Source: Takakia lepidozioides | Taxonomy: Eukaryota > Streptophyta > Takakiopsida > Takakiales > Takakiaceae | Direction: 5' to 3' | NCBI GenBank assembly: GCA_030704615.1 | Contig: CM060734.1 | Location: 31,202,042-31,266,041 of the forward strand | Length of the DNA: 64,000 bases | Shown here: positions 1 to 13,630 of the stretch, in pieces | How positions within the stretch are numbered: the first letter of the stretch is position 1 | Layout: each line of letters opens with the position of its first letter | Notes under the pieces: model-generated | Seen by the model: the letters and a program-made list of their open reading frames with translations, nothing else | Told to the model about the DNA's origin: nothing | The model's database searches: none | Position numbers and translations under genes: made by a program

Positions 1-690
1 GGGTTCTGTTATAATAACACAGAACACTCCGCAACAGGAGTTTCCCCTTTCGTATTGGTCTATGGAAAAGCACCCCTGGTGCCGACAAGTTGGGCCGCCC
101 ATGACGTTGAGGAACCGGCAGTAGCGGCGGTACTAGAAGAACGCGAGCGTTTGTTGAAGCTCGCAAAGTACAACATTGCCAAAGCTAGGAAACGGTATGA
201 AAGGCAGGCGAATCGGAAGCGGAGGGAAGTGAAGTTTGAGGCAGGCACGGAGGTCTGGTTGAACATCAAGAATTTTTGACTACCTCCGGAAGTGAGTCCA
301 AAGTTCGTACCTCCGTATGCGGGACCCTTTCGCATTCGGAAGGTTATGCATGAGGATGTGTATGAATTGGAGCTGCCGGCAAACAGCAAGGTACACCCAG
401 TATTCCATGTCTCCCTTTTGAAGCCTTACTTCAAAGATGAAGCGCGTCCGAATCGGCATCAAGTGTTGCGTCTGCCACCTATGCTGTTGGATCATGACAA
501 TGAACCTGAGTACGAGGTGGAGGTAATACTTAAGTCGAGGAAGTTCAAGAACCGAGAAACGGAGTATCTCGTCAAATGGAAGGGCTATCATCATGTGGAG
601 GCATCTTGGGTGCGTACCTCAGAAATGGGAAACGCATCCGAGGCGGTTGCAGCTTTCGAAGGGCGACCTCAAAAGCGGAAGAAGCGTTGA
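1..690 (+). pseudogene. Ty3/gypsy chromovirus pol tail: integrase C-terminus and chromodomain
   Basis: The reading frame is open from base 1, so the rest of pol lies outside the window. It gives the end of the integrase core region, a basic coiled stretch rich in Arg/Lys, the GPFRI/HPVFHVS region typical of chromovirus integrase tails, and a C-terminal chromodomain (YLVKWKGY, then W at the expected place) ending in KKR at 690. A single in-frame TGA at 277-279 breaks it. The second copy in this window (minus strand, 38412 to 37309) has CGA there, so the stop is a C-to-T change. Apart from that the two copies are nearly identical. The product would tether integration to chromatin. It is non-functional here unless the stop is read through. 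Confidence 0.93.
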
Positions 691-1595
691 TGGGGACATC
701 AACCTTGGAGCGTGGGGGAGGAAATGCATGCTTAGCCCGGTTTAGCTAGCTTAGGAATCCGATTGCAAAAACTTGTATTGTACAAAACATGCTATAAATG
801 AAATGGCTTCCAAATGTTGTGCGTCCTATTTTGTTTGGAATGGTGATGCATGGTATGATTGCCTAGTGTGTAGAATGCATGCTAGCTTATAAAAGTGGGA
901 GAGGTAAATTGGGTTAATCGTGTGTTTGCGTAGTGCCGAAATTGGGTGACCCCCATCCAATGGGCAAGGAAACTTGCGCCTTCTTTGGGAGTTCACGTGC
1001 TAGTGCGCACCTGGCGCGTGCGGGTACTATAACTGCGCTACCGAGGGGGTTGCCTTGTAGTGCAGGCTAACGCGGAAGCTACGTGCTTCCGTTCACGTAC
1101 TATAATCGTGTAGCCTCGGGACGAAGTTGTAGTGCGGCTTCGGCGTGTTCCCGTACCTCAGGCCAGCATTCCAAGGCGGACCCAATTGTAGTGATTGGGG
1201 CGCACGATTGGTTCAAGGTTATCTTCCTAGTCAAAGAGGGTTCCAGGTGAACCCTTGCTCAATCCGATGCCAAAAGCGGCATCATGAGCGGTCGCAAGCA
1301 ATGTTGTTGCAGTAAGGCGATTCGATCCTCGGGGAGGATCATTCCTTGGCCTTGAAGTAGGCCAAGAAGAGTGCACTTGGAGGAGCTTGAGAGGCTCCAC
1401 CCCTGGCCGGGACTTGGAAGAAGTCGGCCGAACTAGCTAGTGGAGAGTAGAGTCAAGTGTGGGGTTTGGTTCTTTGTCATGAGACGCCATGGTGCAGAAA
1501 CAAACTCCTTGATGTGGGACGCCACAACTTAGATGTTCGTTTCTACAAAATGGACAAGTCGATGAGGACATCGACTCCCTGTTGGTAGGGGTGTG
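691..1595 (+). other. gypsy 3' untranslated region and polypurine tract
   Basis: This non-coding stretch of about 900 bp lies between the chromodomain stop and the LTR. Most of it (691 to about 1434) is matched in reverse by 36560-37308 beside the second element, so it belongs to the element and not to the host. The purine-rich run just before the LTR (GGTAGGGGTG, about 1584-1593) sits where the plus-strand primer tract should be. A 31-bp block at about 1436-1466 is placed differently in the two copies (see findings). Confidence 0.75.
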
Positions 1596-2319
1596 TGTCG
1601 CGGCCCTTTGCCTTGAGGGCAGGGGGTCGGGACACAGGAGGGGCTGCCCCTGTGGTGGGGGCAGTAGCAGCGATAGGTACGGGGGCTGAAGCACCCTTGA
1701 GGCCCAAGGCACTCAAGGAGGCGGAGGCGCTCACTAGGTGGAGCCCCGCACACCGGGTTGCGGTGGGGGTGGCTCCACAAGGGGTGGTGGTAGCTTAGCG
1801 GGACTTAGTGGGGGTGGCATAGGACCCACCATGAGGTGGAGACCTCAAGGTGGGAGTCGTGGGGAGTCTTGGGACTCATCACGGTCCAATGGGGCCGCGG
1901 TGAGTGGGCCAAGACTCACCGCGACTCACCGCCGGGAGTCGAGGGTTTTCGTGGTGGTTCGCCATAAAATGGCATGGCTGGTTGTGAAACCCCCGCGGAC
2001 AGCTACAGAAGTATATATGGGGAGTAGTAACCCCGAGAACGGTGCAAGCCCGTTGGTGACCAAAAACTAGTGAGTAAGCGAGCGAGCCGGAAAGCGACCA
2101 AAGAGTGGGGAGCTGTTTCGGACTGCCAACTACCAAAGGGAATTCCCGCTAGTACCAAATCGGTGGAGGGTTCTTTGGGAGAACAAAGGGGGACCGTTAT
2201 GCCCCGGTGAGCAGCCGAAGCTCCAAGTTTGCCTGGCGGCCAGGTTGGGAGTCAGGCGCGCGCATCAAAGCGAGTAACTATGACTTGAGGGGGAGCTCAC
2301 CGAAGTGAGGTGCGCGACA
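1596..2319 (+). repeat. gypsy 3' LTR, copy 1 (724 bp)
   Basis: It starts TGTCGCGG and ends GCGCGACA, giving the terminal inverted repeat TGTCGCG/CGCGACA. It is highly similar along its length to the LTRs at 33938-34634 and 40131-40857. A TATATA motif at about 2012-2017 is the likely LTR promoter. No target duplication can be tested because the 5' end of the element is outside the window. The five bases after the LTR are ATGTG. Confidence 0.92.
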
Positions 2320-5300
2320 ATGTGATATTGTACCACAGATGTCGGAGGTCCTCATGGCCAAACTTCCGTTCTATAGGGATAGCACGACGTGAAAGATGAG
2401 AGCTTTGTTCTCGTGTAGTTTTTTACGTTAGCCACCCTGTGCAGCATGCTTTCGAGCACCCGTTGCACCAGCATCCAAAGCAGTGTATTGCTGATACTAT
2501 TTCTGTGTTACTCATTACAGTACCAGTTGACATTCTCCATCGTGATAGAGCTACATCTAGACAGGTGGAGCCGTTTACGATCCGTTGGTTTGAGGATGCT
2601 TGCATCAGGAATATCTATGACCCCATCCTAATGGATGATCACCATGACATTGTGATAGGACCAGCCTATGTTCCACGTTGGGGGAACTCGTGTATCCGCT
2701 ATACGCCATGAATGATCAGGTGCGCCGTTGATACACATTGCTTTTTGCTCTGCAAGAGCATGCGCTTGGAGGGAGAATTGCGGGAGGGTCTTGTTCACGG
2801 AGAGGAGGGACTCCCTCAAGAAGAAATGCAACAATATATTTGACATCATGATGGAATCAGTCCAAAAATTGGAAAGATGTTGGTTAAATCATGATTATTA
2901 TCCAGTGACATCTACCTCTTAAATAAACTAGTTACAAAATATGTATATTCACACCAGAATTCCACACAATAACACTGGTCTGATGACAACAATATAGACA
3001 AATTCGTCTCAATCTTACGACTGATTAGGCCATGAATAGTTGACAATCAATGATTCAACATCAAACCAGCTGAATGTTCATTATTTTTCTTTGAGCATAT
3101 GGATGCATTGTTTTATAATATCTGAACACTCTCACAAACACTATTGATGATTTTCTTTATGACCAAGCCTCTTCTAAACATCTTGATTTTCTAATGTACC
3201 ATACTAGCTAATTATAGGAATCTATTAGGCAGCCATAGCTGTTATTTCATTTGGCACTCTCCAAAAGACTTTATTTTCCATTTGCTCAAGAATGTAAGCT
3301 TCTCTGGTTATTTCGTTTTCTTGAAAAAAACTAGTAAAATTTAGATATGTATTTACTTCCTCTGTTATTTTGAAAAATGCGAGAGAGTATCTAAAATCAC
3401 CATATATATCAAAACGTTTTATTCGGAATCGACTTCAACATATGTGTGTTTTGATTATCGTCCACGATTGCTGAGAGATACATAAAACCTTAATGGAATG
3501 AGTCGGTTTGCATGGCTTCGTTCAACTTATTCCTTGCAACAATTTTCCAATACCAAAGTAAAAACTTTTCTTCCATTTTTGTTCATTATTATGTTAAAAC
3601 TCATACAACTATATATTGGACCAGCGCAATTGATCAGTTAATGCACGTTGGTTCAGACTCGGTTCAGGTTTGCCCCTGTTGAGACCATTAGAAGATGTCA
3701 AGTGTTTACATTCTCAATGGAACGTAAATAGCTTCTTTTGCCACACTAGCTCTATTTGTCCATCCACATCTTCTAATATTTTTGGTCATCAAAATTTTGA
3801 GCCACCAATTGCGTCATGGTTTCACTTCAACACAAAGTCTTTGTTGGATTCTCAACGGAATCCAAAGCTGCAACATGCAACATCTATAGGAAGATATACT
3901 CTACTAGAGTGCAGGTGAGAGAGAGATGAGCAAGGGCAAAGTGGATTGGGTTTTCTTGCATGGAATGAGTGGCCCATTGGATAAGCCTTAAGATACAATG
4001 GGTCAGTGCAATCCATCTTTTCTCCTTCCCTACCCAGCTCTCGACGCCACTTCACGTATGCCGAGATCCAACATTTTGGAACTTTTTGACCTTTAGGCCT
4101 AGGAAGAGGTGAACCCTATATGAGGTGTTTATATACAAGGATACAGTCAAAAAATTATGAGGACCTTCCCCACTTCATTGAAAACATTGGGACCGTTCAA
4201 TTTTTTAAACAATAAATCCAATTAATGCTTAAAAACAGAAAATGTGGCAAAGTGCTGAAAATGTAATGGACTGGGCCCTCTGGATCACACTAAAGGAGGT
4301 ATACCCGAAGCTTGTCTAAAAAATTAGAAAGGAGAAGCTGGCCAACATCATGTGGTGTCTTCTATTCATATGGAAATTGGACTCAATTGGATTAGCCATT
4401 TACGAATTTTGATAAGATTTGGGATTTTTTTTTCCTATTTTGCAAAGGTTGTAGAATATTTTCATGCTCACAAAATGGTTAAGATTTCAATTCTTACTGA
4501 ATAAAATCATGAATTTAATGTGGATGTGAGGGATATAGTTAGGAATATGATCGAACCGTCAAGTTGTGTAGATCTTAGCACAATTTTAGTAATGTATAAA
4601 AAGGTGGGCGGGGTGCAGATTTTGCAGTCAATGGTGATAAAAGCTGTAGGCCTTAAGGGGTTTTCAAGGAGTTGTTGTGCATCATTGGCAAATAGCTATA
4701 ATTCATGAAGTAAGGTTGTCCATGAATAACACTGATCCCAGTATGTTGTGTATGCCTTATGACACACCACAATGTTACTATGAAAAAAAAGAAATAAAAA
4801 AGACACTATGACATCGTAGCTTCTTCCCATTTGAGAATAAAAAATAAAGACGTACTGATTGTTATCGTAGCACAGCACTGAGTTACCACTACGGTGGCTT
4901 TGGATTTCTGTGGTTACTCGTTATAGAGATTTTTGTATTTTGTTCTCATACTTGAGTTTCAACTTGAAACATTCCTAAATTTGAACCTGTACATAAGTAG
5001 CCTCGGTGGTCCCTTACAAATCTGGCACAGAGGCAAATCTAGGCAATGCAGAGTGACCTGTCATTTGTCATCGTTAGTGATAGCTAATAGTTGATACCAA
5101 CCATCATGTGACACCGCTTCAATCTTCCAAAACCTCCTTCCGGCAACACAATCCAACAAGCGTGAACATTGAGACACCTAGAACTTAGAGCAGGAACAAG
5201 TAAGGAAGGTGCACGAATGTTGGGCACATGCTTAATTCTTGTCGCTCTATGCTCTCTTTCGAGACTGTCGATCTAAAAGTGCTTTTGGAGTCAAACGTTC

Positions 5301-6829
5301 AAAGCTAAGCTAGTGCAAGCCTAGTCAAGAGGAACAAATTCTACATGACCGGAACAAATATCTGCTCCATCAGTGAACATGGTGGCCGGTTTGTGCTTCA
5401 GTGGGCTATCCTGAAAGCTGCAGAGAATCGTTTGAGGGTCACTTTACATTATGTACAGTCCAAGATCCAAAACCCAATTCAGCATTTGGTATTTCAGCAT
5501 GTGGGTTGTCAAGAGTGCCACATGCACTAAAATCCAAAATGAATGAAAGCTCACTCTCATGTGTGGGGTTACGCCAAGTTTGAAGAACTTGATGCATGAG
5601 AGGCGTTACAGTGACAACGGTCACTTTGATTTACTCTGACTAGGGTGACACGGTAAAAGCTCCAAAGCCCAACTGGAAAGTTTCAACAATGAATCAGCAC
5701 TTGCAACGTTACCTTGGGTTCTCATAATGCACAGTGGTCTTCAGTACAAAGGAATACTCATCTCAAACTTGCCTCAACTCTTACCACACTCATGTCCAAG
5801 GAAAAATGAATGAAAAGGGCCTCCCTCACCATTTAATTAAATAAAGGCAATTGTTTCAGTGTGTTCAAACTTCAAAACTGACAACTGAGAGTGACTTGTA
5901 TCCACCATGAAAATAACGGGCTCTTGCCCCACATGCCTCAGCCTGCCACACCTGCGCACTTTTATCATATAATTTCTCTTTTTCCAATAAAACGGTTGTG
6001 GCAGATGGGCCAAGAACATGCACTGGGGCCACCCCTTCTTGTCATGGACCACATCTAGCATAATACTTCATCCATTCCTAACTCATCCCACCGACCTCAT
6101 CCATCTTCGCCAGCGTAGCCTCTGTGGCCATCAGATTGGAATCCAAAATGAAGATCCAACGGCCGCCAGAATGGTGGATGGATGAATGATTGGATGAGTG
6201 CCATTCGCTGTGATCGAACCCAAAAGGATGGATGAGATCATTTCGAGCATTATACCGACATCAAGATAATGTATCATCCAGTCTCCATCCATACCTCTCC
6301 CGGTCGAATTTAATAATGATAATAATAATAATAAATCCGTTTTCTCTGGAAAATGCAATAAAAAAACAAAAATATTAATATCGAGTTAATATTATAAACT
6401 GTATTATGATATGGACGGCTATGTTGCCGTTGGGAGAGGGGATCATTATTACTCGACGGGCGGAAATATGATTAATTATTAATTATTAACTATTAATTAA
6501 ATTTATAAAACACTCGAGAAGTACGCCCCGCGTGTCGCCCTAGTGGGAGCGTGCCAGCTGGCATGCGGTGGGCGCGGAGCGGGCCCACTTAGGGAGCGGG
6601 CGGCAGCCCCGAGTGGATTATGGAATCCGCCACCGTAAAGCGACGGCGGCGCGCTTTAACCGTCCGACACTTACTACCCCAGTATTTACAGTGTCGTATT
6701 TGACGGCGCTTTATGTCCTAATACGTATCCTCACCGGGATATGCATAGTTACGCAGGAAATACGATACCTACCTACCGTGGTAGGTTCCTACCTACCTGG
6801 CTGTGTGTATTCGTATGCCGTGTAGGCGG
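2320..6829. other. Intergenic, AT-rich, no gene recognised
   Basis: Short reading frames occur on both strands, but none has a recognisable domain or plausible splicing. The sequence is AT-rich with several A/T homopolymers, an ATT microsatellite near 6313-6334 and TTAATTA-rich DNA at about 6465-6510. The last few hundred bases belong to the upstream region of the gene starting at 7113. Confidence 0.6.
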
Positions 6830-7112
6830 GGACCATGGAGCAGAGACGAGAGAGAGAGAGCGCGTATGGCGTAGGGGGCGCCACTCCGACACTCAAGCTG
6901 ACATTTTCTGCGCAGACATTCAGCGAGAACAGGGGGAAGAGAGAGAGGGATAGTAGAGAGAGGACTGAGGTGTCGATATGCAGAAGTTGAGTTGGCCCTA
7001 GACGGCTTTAGATGGCAAGTGGAGGAGGAAGCAGATGGTAGGAGGAGGTTGGCCAGGGAGGGGAGTGTGAAGCATTTCTGTGCCTCTGGTGGAGAGGAAG
7101 GGCGGTTCAGCT
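6830..7112 (+). promoter_or_regulatory. GA-rich leader/promoter-proximal region of the MCTP gene
   Basis: GAGA-type runs (6844-6862, 6935-6962) and purine-rich DNA lie just upstream of the chosen ATG at 7113. Plant 5' leaders and GAGA-factor targets often look like this. I see no convincing TATA box. The exact transcription start cannot be read from the sequence. Confidence 0.4.
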
Positions 7113-10100
7113 ATGGCAGGCCACCCGCGCAAGCTGATTGTTGAGGTCGTCTCCGCAAGAGGTCTAATGCCGAAGGACGGCATGGGCTCATCTAACGCGT
7201 ATTGTGTGGTATGCTGCTGCTTCAACTCGGTCGTCATTTCCGCAGTGTCTGCATCTCTTCTTAGCGTGTTTTTTTCCCATGGTAGTGAGGAAGCTAGCAA
7301 TTTTCCTGCACGGATGTCATGTAGCATGGATTAGGCAGCCGTGGACGTTTCTGAGGGCGCTTGGACAGAACCTGCCACCAGTTTTAACTCGCTCTGGCTA
7401 GTTGCTTCACGATATGAAGCCTGATTTTCGGTGACTGTGTGGCCTGATTTGTTTTTCTTCTAAAGCCTGCGTTCGGAAGCTGCTCAATGCGGGCAGTATA
7501 GGTAAGTAGTTCAGAGGCATGGTTCTGTCTGACGCATTGTGGCTTTGTGCACAGTTGGACTACGATGGCCAGCGGAAGAGGACGAAGGTCAAACTGAGAG
7601 ACCTGGATCCGACATGGAATGAGAAGGTGCACTTTCCTCGTTATGAAAGCCATTGATGTGCACCCTTGCATGTCTACGTTTCTGGATATTTTCATTTAGT
7701 CAGGAGTGGTCAAACCGTTCAACCACGTATATGGTGTAGGAGAGAAACAGGGCTTGCAATTTCTACATTGTATATCGCAGGATCTCTGCGACCAATAGTT
7801 TGCTGTTGTCGGAGCTTTTTGTGTCTGTTGTTGGTTCAGTATTGTGCGAATTGTTCAACAAAATTGTGTATTTAGACAGGGGCACTGTAGCTGGCAAGTA
7901 TTGTTTCTTTGTAATTGTCCAGTACACATAGTACTTCGCTGCGAGGTGGTTTACACAATTTCGGTGATCCAAGAGTGTGTTTCCAGCTTCAAGCGGAAGT
8001 AGCCCATACGTGTATGGTGAAGTTGCAAGTTTATCTCTGTTCTATAGGCAGTGTTGATCTCACATGACCTTCGCTCGCGCAGTTTGAGTTTATCATTGTT
8101 GATCATTCAATGCCTGGAGACCTAGAGATCAACATCGAGAACGAGCGAAAGAGTGCCACTGGCAGAAGAAGCAGTTTCTTAGGAAGGGTTATCATTCCCA
8201 TCAACAGTGTACCGAATAAACCGGAGGCTGTGAGATGGTATCCACTTCAAAAGCGAGGTCTCTTTTCCCACATCAAGGGGGACTTGGGGTGAGTGTTGGT
8301 CTCTTTCCCCATCTGTACCATCTTTTTCCTCGCTGAACTTCAGCCAACTGACCATTCTTTTCACATTCATTACCTTACTTGTCTACTACAGTCAGTGTAA
8401 ACGGTGTTTTCTCGCAATTCTACTCTATTCTGATACTTTTTGGGGTGGTTGTTTCCCCTAGATTCTGGATTTTAGTTACGGGAAGTTTCTGTATGGTGAT
8501 GGTAGTTAGAAGTTGCTATGAGTGTTAGAGCTGCATTGCACAACTCTTAGGAGTCTTTATGCTATGGTGGAATTATCAATTCACGTGATTGAGTGTTGTC
8601 TTTAGGGTATCAGTGGAGAAAGAGAATAAGATACTGTAGGGATGCAGTAGTAGTGATAAGCTTGTAGAGCTGACTGACCATGCTGTGTCCTTCAGCTTTA
8701 TTCTCAGACCTGGGCCTCCCAATGTGCCAGGTCGTTGAGGTCATCTCTGCATATGTATGAGGGATAGATGTGTAATATGTTGACTAAATTTTACTGTGCA
8801 GCCGAGTTTTGAAATATTATTGCTTCCACACTCCTTAGGGTAAGGAGTAAATGTCACCTTTCGACTGAGGCAACATTGCATTTTTTGTGCAGGCTGAAGA
8901 TCTGGTATATTGTGGATATGCCATCACCAAAGAAGGAGAAGGAAGAGCCAAAGCCAAAGCACGAAGCTAAGCCAGACAAGCATCCAGAACCCAAACCTAG
9001 CCTCTTAACTGTCCCGGAAGCAGATTTCACCATCAAGGAAACGAATCCTGATTTGGGAAAGGCAGTTGATTATAAAACTCACTATGACCTTGTTGAACAG
9101 ATGACTTACTTGTTTGTTCGCGTGGTAAAGGCACGAGGTCTTGCTGGAAAAGACTTGGATGGCAGGAGTGATCCTGTAAGTATCTTAAGATTTTTTTTCC
9201 TTCTATTGTCCTCCTCCATTCTCTTTCCTCAACAAACCTTAATTTTTTTTTGCAGTAGAACAGTTCTTCTATGATTCAATCTCTCTTTGTTCTGAGCTTT
9301 TGATAAGTTGTTTTATGATTGTTGAGGCCTTGGTCAATAAGAGCATTGCACCCGATCGGTCACGGTAGTGCAACTCACTGTGCCAACCGCCTATTGTCCT
9401 GAAGGTCACCAACAATTTAATCTGACAGTATTTTCTTGGGAATACCAAATAGTTTGTTATGGTATTGTGGAACAAACATGTTCCAGCTTAACATGCTGTG
9501 CATACTGCTAGGTATGGTAATTACTTCTTAGTGTGGGGTTGTCCTTGAATACCTTGACAATTGAAGACACTGAGTATGAGGTTGGTGGTGTGTTGTACAT
9601 GTGATGACCCCAGTATGTAAGGCTGACAGTGGGAGATGTCAAGACGGAAAGCAAGATTATGAAATTTGATCTGAATCCAGAATGGAATCAGGTATTTGCA
9701 GTTGGGAAAGACAAAATTCAAGGTGGAACTCTTGAATTGACTGTGTGGGATGCGGTATGTCTCCTATCACACGTTCTCCATATAATGACTTAGTTAGACC
9801 TTCAGTTGAACACCTTGAACTCCTTGAAACTTCAATTGAGATCTGGAATTTGTCTTTTGTACTCAGTAGTGATGGCTTCCTCTTATTGATTCTAACACTG
9901 CTCCTATTGTAGGGTTGTTATACCTGTTCCAGTCAGGTTCTAGGAGTGATGTTGGATTTGGATTTTGTCCTTCACTACTTTTTTGGTTATGTGAACTGAC
10001 AGGTAGTTCTTGGTGAGATTGTCATGAATTCTGTCCACTTTCTCAGAGTTTCTTTGAATCGTGTGATTTAGGACAAGATCACCAAGGATGATTTTCTTGG

Positions 10101-13100
10101 AGGTCTCATGTTCGACTTGGCAGAGATCCCACAACGCAAGCCTCCTGAAAGCCCGCTTGCCCCTCAGTGGTACAAACTTGAGTCAAAATCTGGGAAGGGT
10201 AGAGTTCAAGGTACTACCTGCACATAAGTTGACCATGTAAGAAAGACGTGAACAGTGCTTGTGAAGCAGTTGTCTCCCGTAATTGTCTGTAGTTGTCTGT
10301 GGTACAACTCACTAAGAACTCTTTTTGGTTGCTAATTCGGGTCCAAATAGGTATATACAAATACTAATCTTGCAATGGGTTGTACTCCAGGAGAAATTAT
10401 GCTTGCAATATGGTGGGGGACTCAGGCAGATGAGGCCTTCCCTGAAGCCTGGCAGTCTGACACAGGTGGTCATGCCCATTTTCGATCCAAGGTCTATTTG
10501 TCCCCAAAGCTGTGGTATCTGCGAGTGAATGTGATCGAAGCCCAGGACCTTATCGCTCATGACAAGGGCCGCTTGCCAGAACCGGTGCTCTTTTGTCTTT
10601 CTTCCTTATTTTTCTCAACAATGGAATGATTGTCTTGGTAGTGGACCTGAATTGCTCATTCAGGTGGTTTTACCCAGTTGTTTGTATCTTCATCTTGTTA
10701 TTTTAATGTATGAGGTAACCTGAAACCATTTGTCCCAATGTGTGGCTCAACTAATGTTGATATTATTTCGGTATGCAGTATGTGAGGGCACAAATAGCCC
10801 CCTATCAGACATTACGATCAAGAATAGCCTCAATCAGGACTGCCAGCCCATTCTGGAACGAAGACCTGATGTTTGTGGCAGCAGAGCCTTTTGATGAATT
10901 GCTCCATCTTCTTGTTGAAGACAGGGTTGGGAACAAAGTAAGTGAACTACATTGACCAACTTCAATTTCAATGTTTTACTTTAGTGTCCTCCCCATGTCT
11001 GGGTATGGTTCTAATTTGACAGTTGGTTTCCTGCTCATGGTGTGCAGGACGAGATTCTTGGACAAGTCAGGATACCTCTCAGTAGTATTGAGCGTAGAAT
11101 TGATGGTCGTCCTGTGGCATCTAGGTGATGGAATTTTCAGCCCCTTTGTGTTGTTTCAATTCTATCTGTTGTTCAATTTGAATATGGTGACACTTACATG
11201 TGGACTACTGGTACTAGTCTAAGGAGCTGTCTTTCTAGTCTCAAAAAGATATTCAAGCAGCTTTTGGGACTGCTGTCCAGGTGGTATGTGCTGGATAGGG
11301 AAGGTGACAAAGGGCTGTTCCGCGGGCGTATTCACTTGCGACTGAGCTTTGATGGTGGATACCATGTTACGGATGAGTCCTCTAATTATAGCAGCTGCAC
11401 ACGTCCCACAGCAAAGCAGCTCTGGAGACCTTCACTGGGTGTGTTGGAATTGGGTATTCATGGAGCCAACAATTTACTTCCCATGAAAACCACCAAGGAC
11501 AAGCGGGGAAGTACTGATGCATATTGTGTGTCCAAGTATGGGCCAAAGTGGGTGCGGACTCGGACTATTTTTGAAAGTTTCAATCCACGCTGGAATGAGC
11601 AGTATACATGGGAGGTTTATGACCCATGTACTGTCCTCACAGTGGGTGTGTTTGACAACAGGTTTATACCTCGTCTCTCACTCTCCATGCTGTAAATCTA
11701 TGATGTCTATATACTATCTAAACCTAAATCTAAGTAAATTGCATTTGGTGCATTTGGCACATTTTCCACATGGGTTCTATAAAAGATTTGCTGTACAAAT
11801 GCCAAACACTGTAGTACATTTATACAGATGTAGAACTGTTAATGTTGCCTGGCCAAAATTCCAGCAGTAGGTCTGTACTAACCTTACTTTCATTTGCTCA
11901 ATTTGGCTAAAAAAGAACTTATTGTGTTACAGGCATACACATCACCCCCTCCTGGACAAAGCGAATGCTGCGAAAGATCTTCCCATTGGCAAAGTTCGCA
12001 TCCGTCTTTCAACACTGGAAAGTGATCGGGTATATACCAATGCATACCCATTGCTTGTTGTCACTCCACAGGGTGTGAAGAAGATGGGTGAGATAGAGCT
12101 TGCTGTACGGCTTTCCTGTGCCTCTACGTTGAACTTGATGCATGCATACCTGCAACCACAGCTTCCTCGAATGCATTATTTTTACCCCCTTGATCCAAAG
12201 CAGCTGGAAAGTTTGCGGGTTGCATCCATGAACATAGTGGCCCTAAGGCTCATGCGGTCCGAGCCTCCCCTGCGTCAAGAGGTTGTACAGTTTATGCTGG
12301 ATACGGAGGCAGAGAGATGGAGTATGCGGAGGAGCAAAGCAAATTACTATCGGATCATGGTATGTGGTCGACCTAGAATTGGAAGGCCAATGTTTGTGGG
12401 GGCCAATGTATCCTGTCAGTGAAACTCTTTACATCTGATGAATGTTGGTGGTGTTTTCTCTTAGATGTAAGTAATAGCTTGTCAAGTTTTCCTTCTTGTG
12501 ATCCATGAATAGAGAACGTCTCAAGATATTCGGATGATCTACATGAAAAATCTTCACGTTGTTGTCAGTCCGTACTAGTTCAGAGGTGGTAACGTTAAAT
12601 CATACCGGATTCATGCACCATTTTGATTTTTAAACCACCTCCAGAACATCAGTACTCCCCTATCCATACCCTGACATATGGTCTTGTTTCTGCAGGGTTT
12701 GCTGAGCGGAATTTTAGCGGTCATGCATTGGTTCTCAGAAATTTGCAGTTGGAAGAGTCCTGTCACTACTGTGCTTGTCCATATTCTTTTTTTGATCCTC
12801 GTTTTTTACCCCGAGCTTTTGCTGCCAACTGTATTTCTATACATGTTCCTTATTGGATCCTGGAACTATCGGTTCCGGTCTCGGACACCTCCTTTCATGG
12901 ATGCCAAGCTCTCGCAAGGGGAGCAGATTGGTGATCTGGATGAGCTGGAGGAAGAGTTTAATGTGGTTCCGGCCAATAGGGCTCAAGAGGTAAGACACCG
13001 ACCATGATTGTCTTTGTCATCTTTTTAATTCTTGCTTTGCTAATGTGTAATCTGAAATGGAATGTTGATGTCTTTTGAGAGTGTCATGGACCGTGATGAA

Positions 13101-13630
13101 CCAAGAATGACTCAGAATGATTCCACCCACAGGTTCTGAAACATAGGTATGAGAGACTCCGGGGCGTTGCTGGAAGAATTCAGAATGCTCTTGGTGACGT
13201 TGCCACAATGGGAGAAAGACTTCAAGCACTTCTCAGTTGGCGAGACCCCAGGTATTACCATTTTATCTGTTAAACATCTTTTTTAGTTATGGCTTCAATG
13301 TGGGATGCTTAGAGGTAGTCTTGTTGCATGGAACCAAATTGTAACTGTCTTTTTTCCATTACCCGACAACAGCACAGGTAGTGTCTGTGTTTCTAACAAC
13401 GAGAACAAGTTCTAATGTTGCATTGTTGTTTGATCGGTGTCAGGGCAACTGCTGTGTTTATCACTTTCTGTCTGGTAGCAGCGGTGGTTCTGTATGTCAC
13501 ACCGTTTCAAGTTGTAGCAGTGCTACTAGGAGTGTATGTGTTGCGACACCCGCGGTTCCGTGACCCGCTACCTGCTGTCCCTTTCAATTTCTTCAAGAGG
13601 TTGCCATCGCAGTCAGACCGCATCCTTTGA
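7113..13630 (+). CDS. Multiple C2 domain and transmembrane region protein (MCTP, QUIRKY-like), 14 exons, 924 aa
   Basis: Model: join(7113-7208, 7555-7626, 8083-8288, 8893-9175, 9614-9754, 10072-10210, 10391-10584, 10779-10937, 11048-11124, 11281-11661, 11933-12359, 12696-12989, 13133-13251, 13444-13630). All introns are GT-AG, the phase is kept throughout, and the total is 2775 nt. Domains: C2A about 5-125 (KLIVEVVSARGLMPKDGMGS), a Lys/Pro-rich linker about 135-170, C2B about 183-300, C2C about 345-470, C2D about 510-650, then the PRT_C region with membrane segments near 740-790 and 863-895, ending with a very conserved tail (YVTPFQVV, RHPRFRDPLP). The family sits at ER-plasma membrane contacts, especially plasmodesmata, where C2 domains bind anionic lipid and the tail anchors in ER. 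The N-terminal fourth C2 domain makes this the QUIRKY-type layout. ATG 7113 is chosen because C2A begins right after it. The exon 7 donor (GTGCTC) is weak. Closest paralogue not determined. Confidence 0.95.

Noticed and set aside
1-2319. Complete gypsy element at the window start
   Set aside because: Only the 3' end is present; the 5' LTR, gag and most of pol would lie before base 1.
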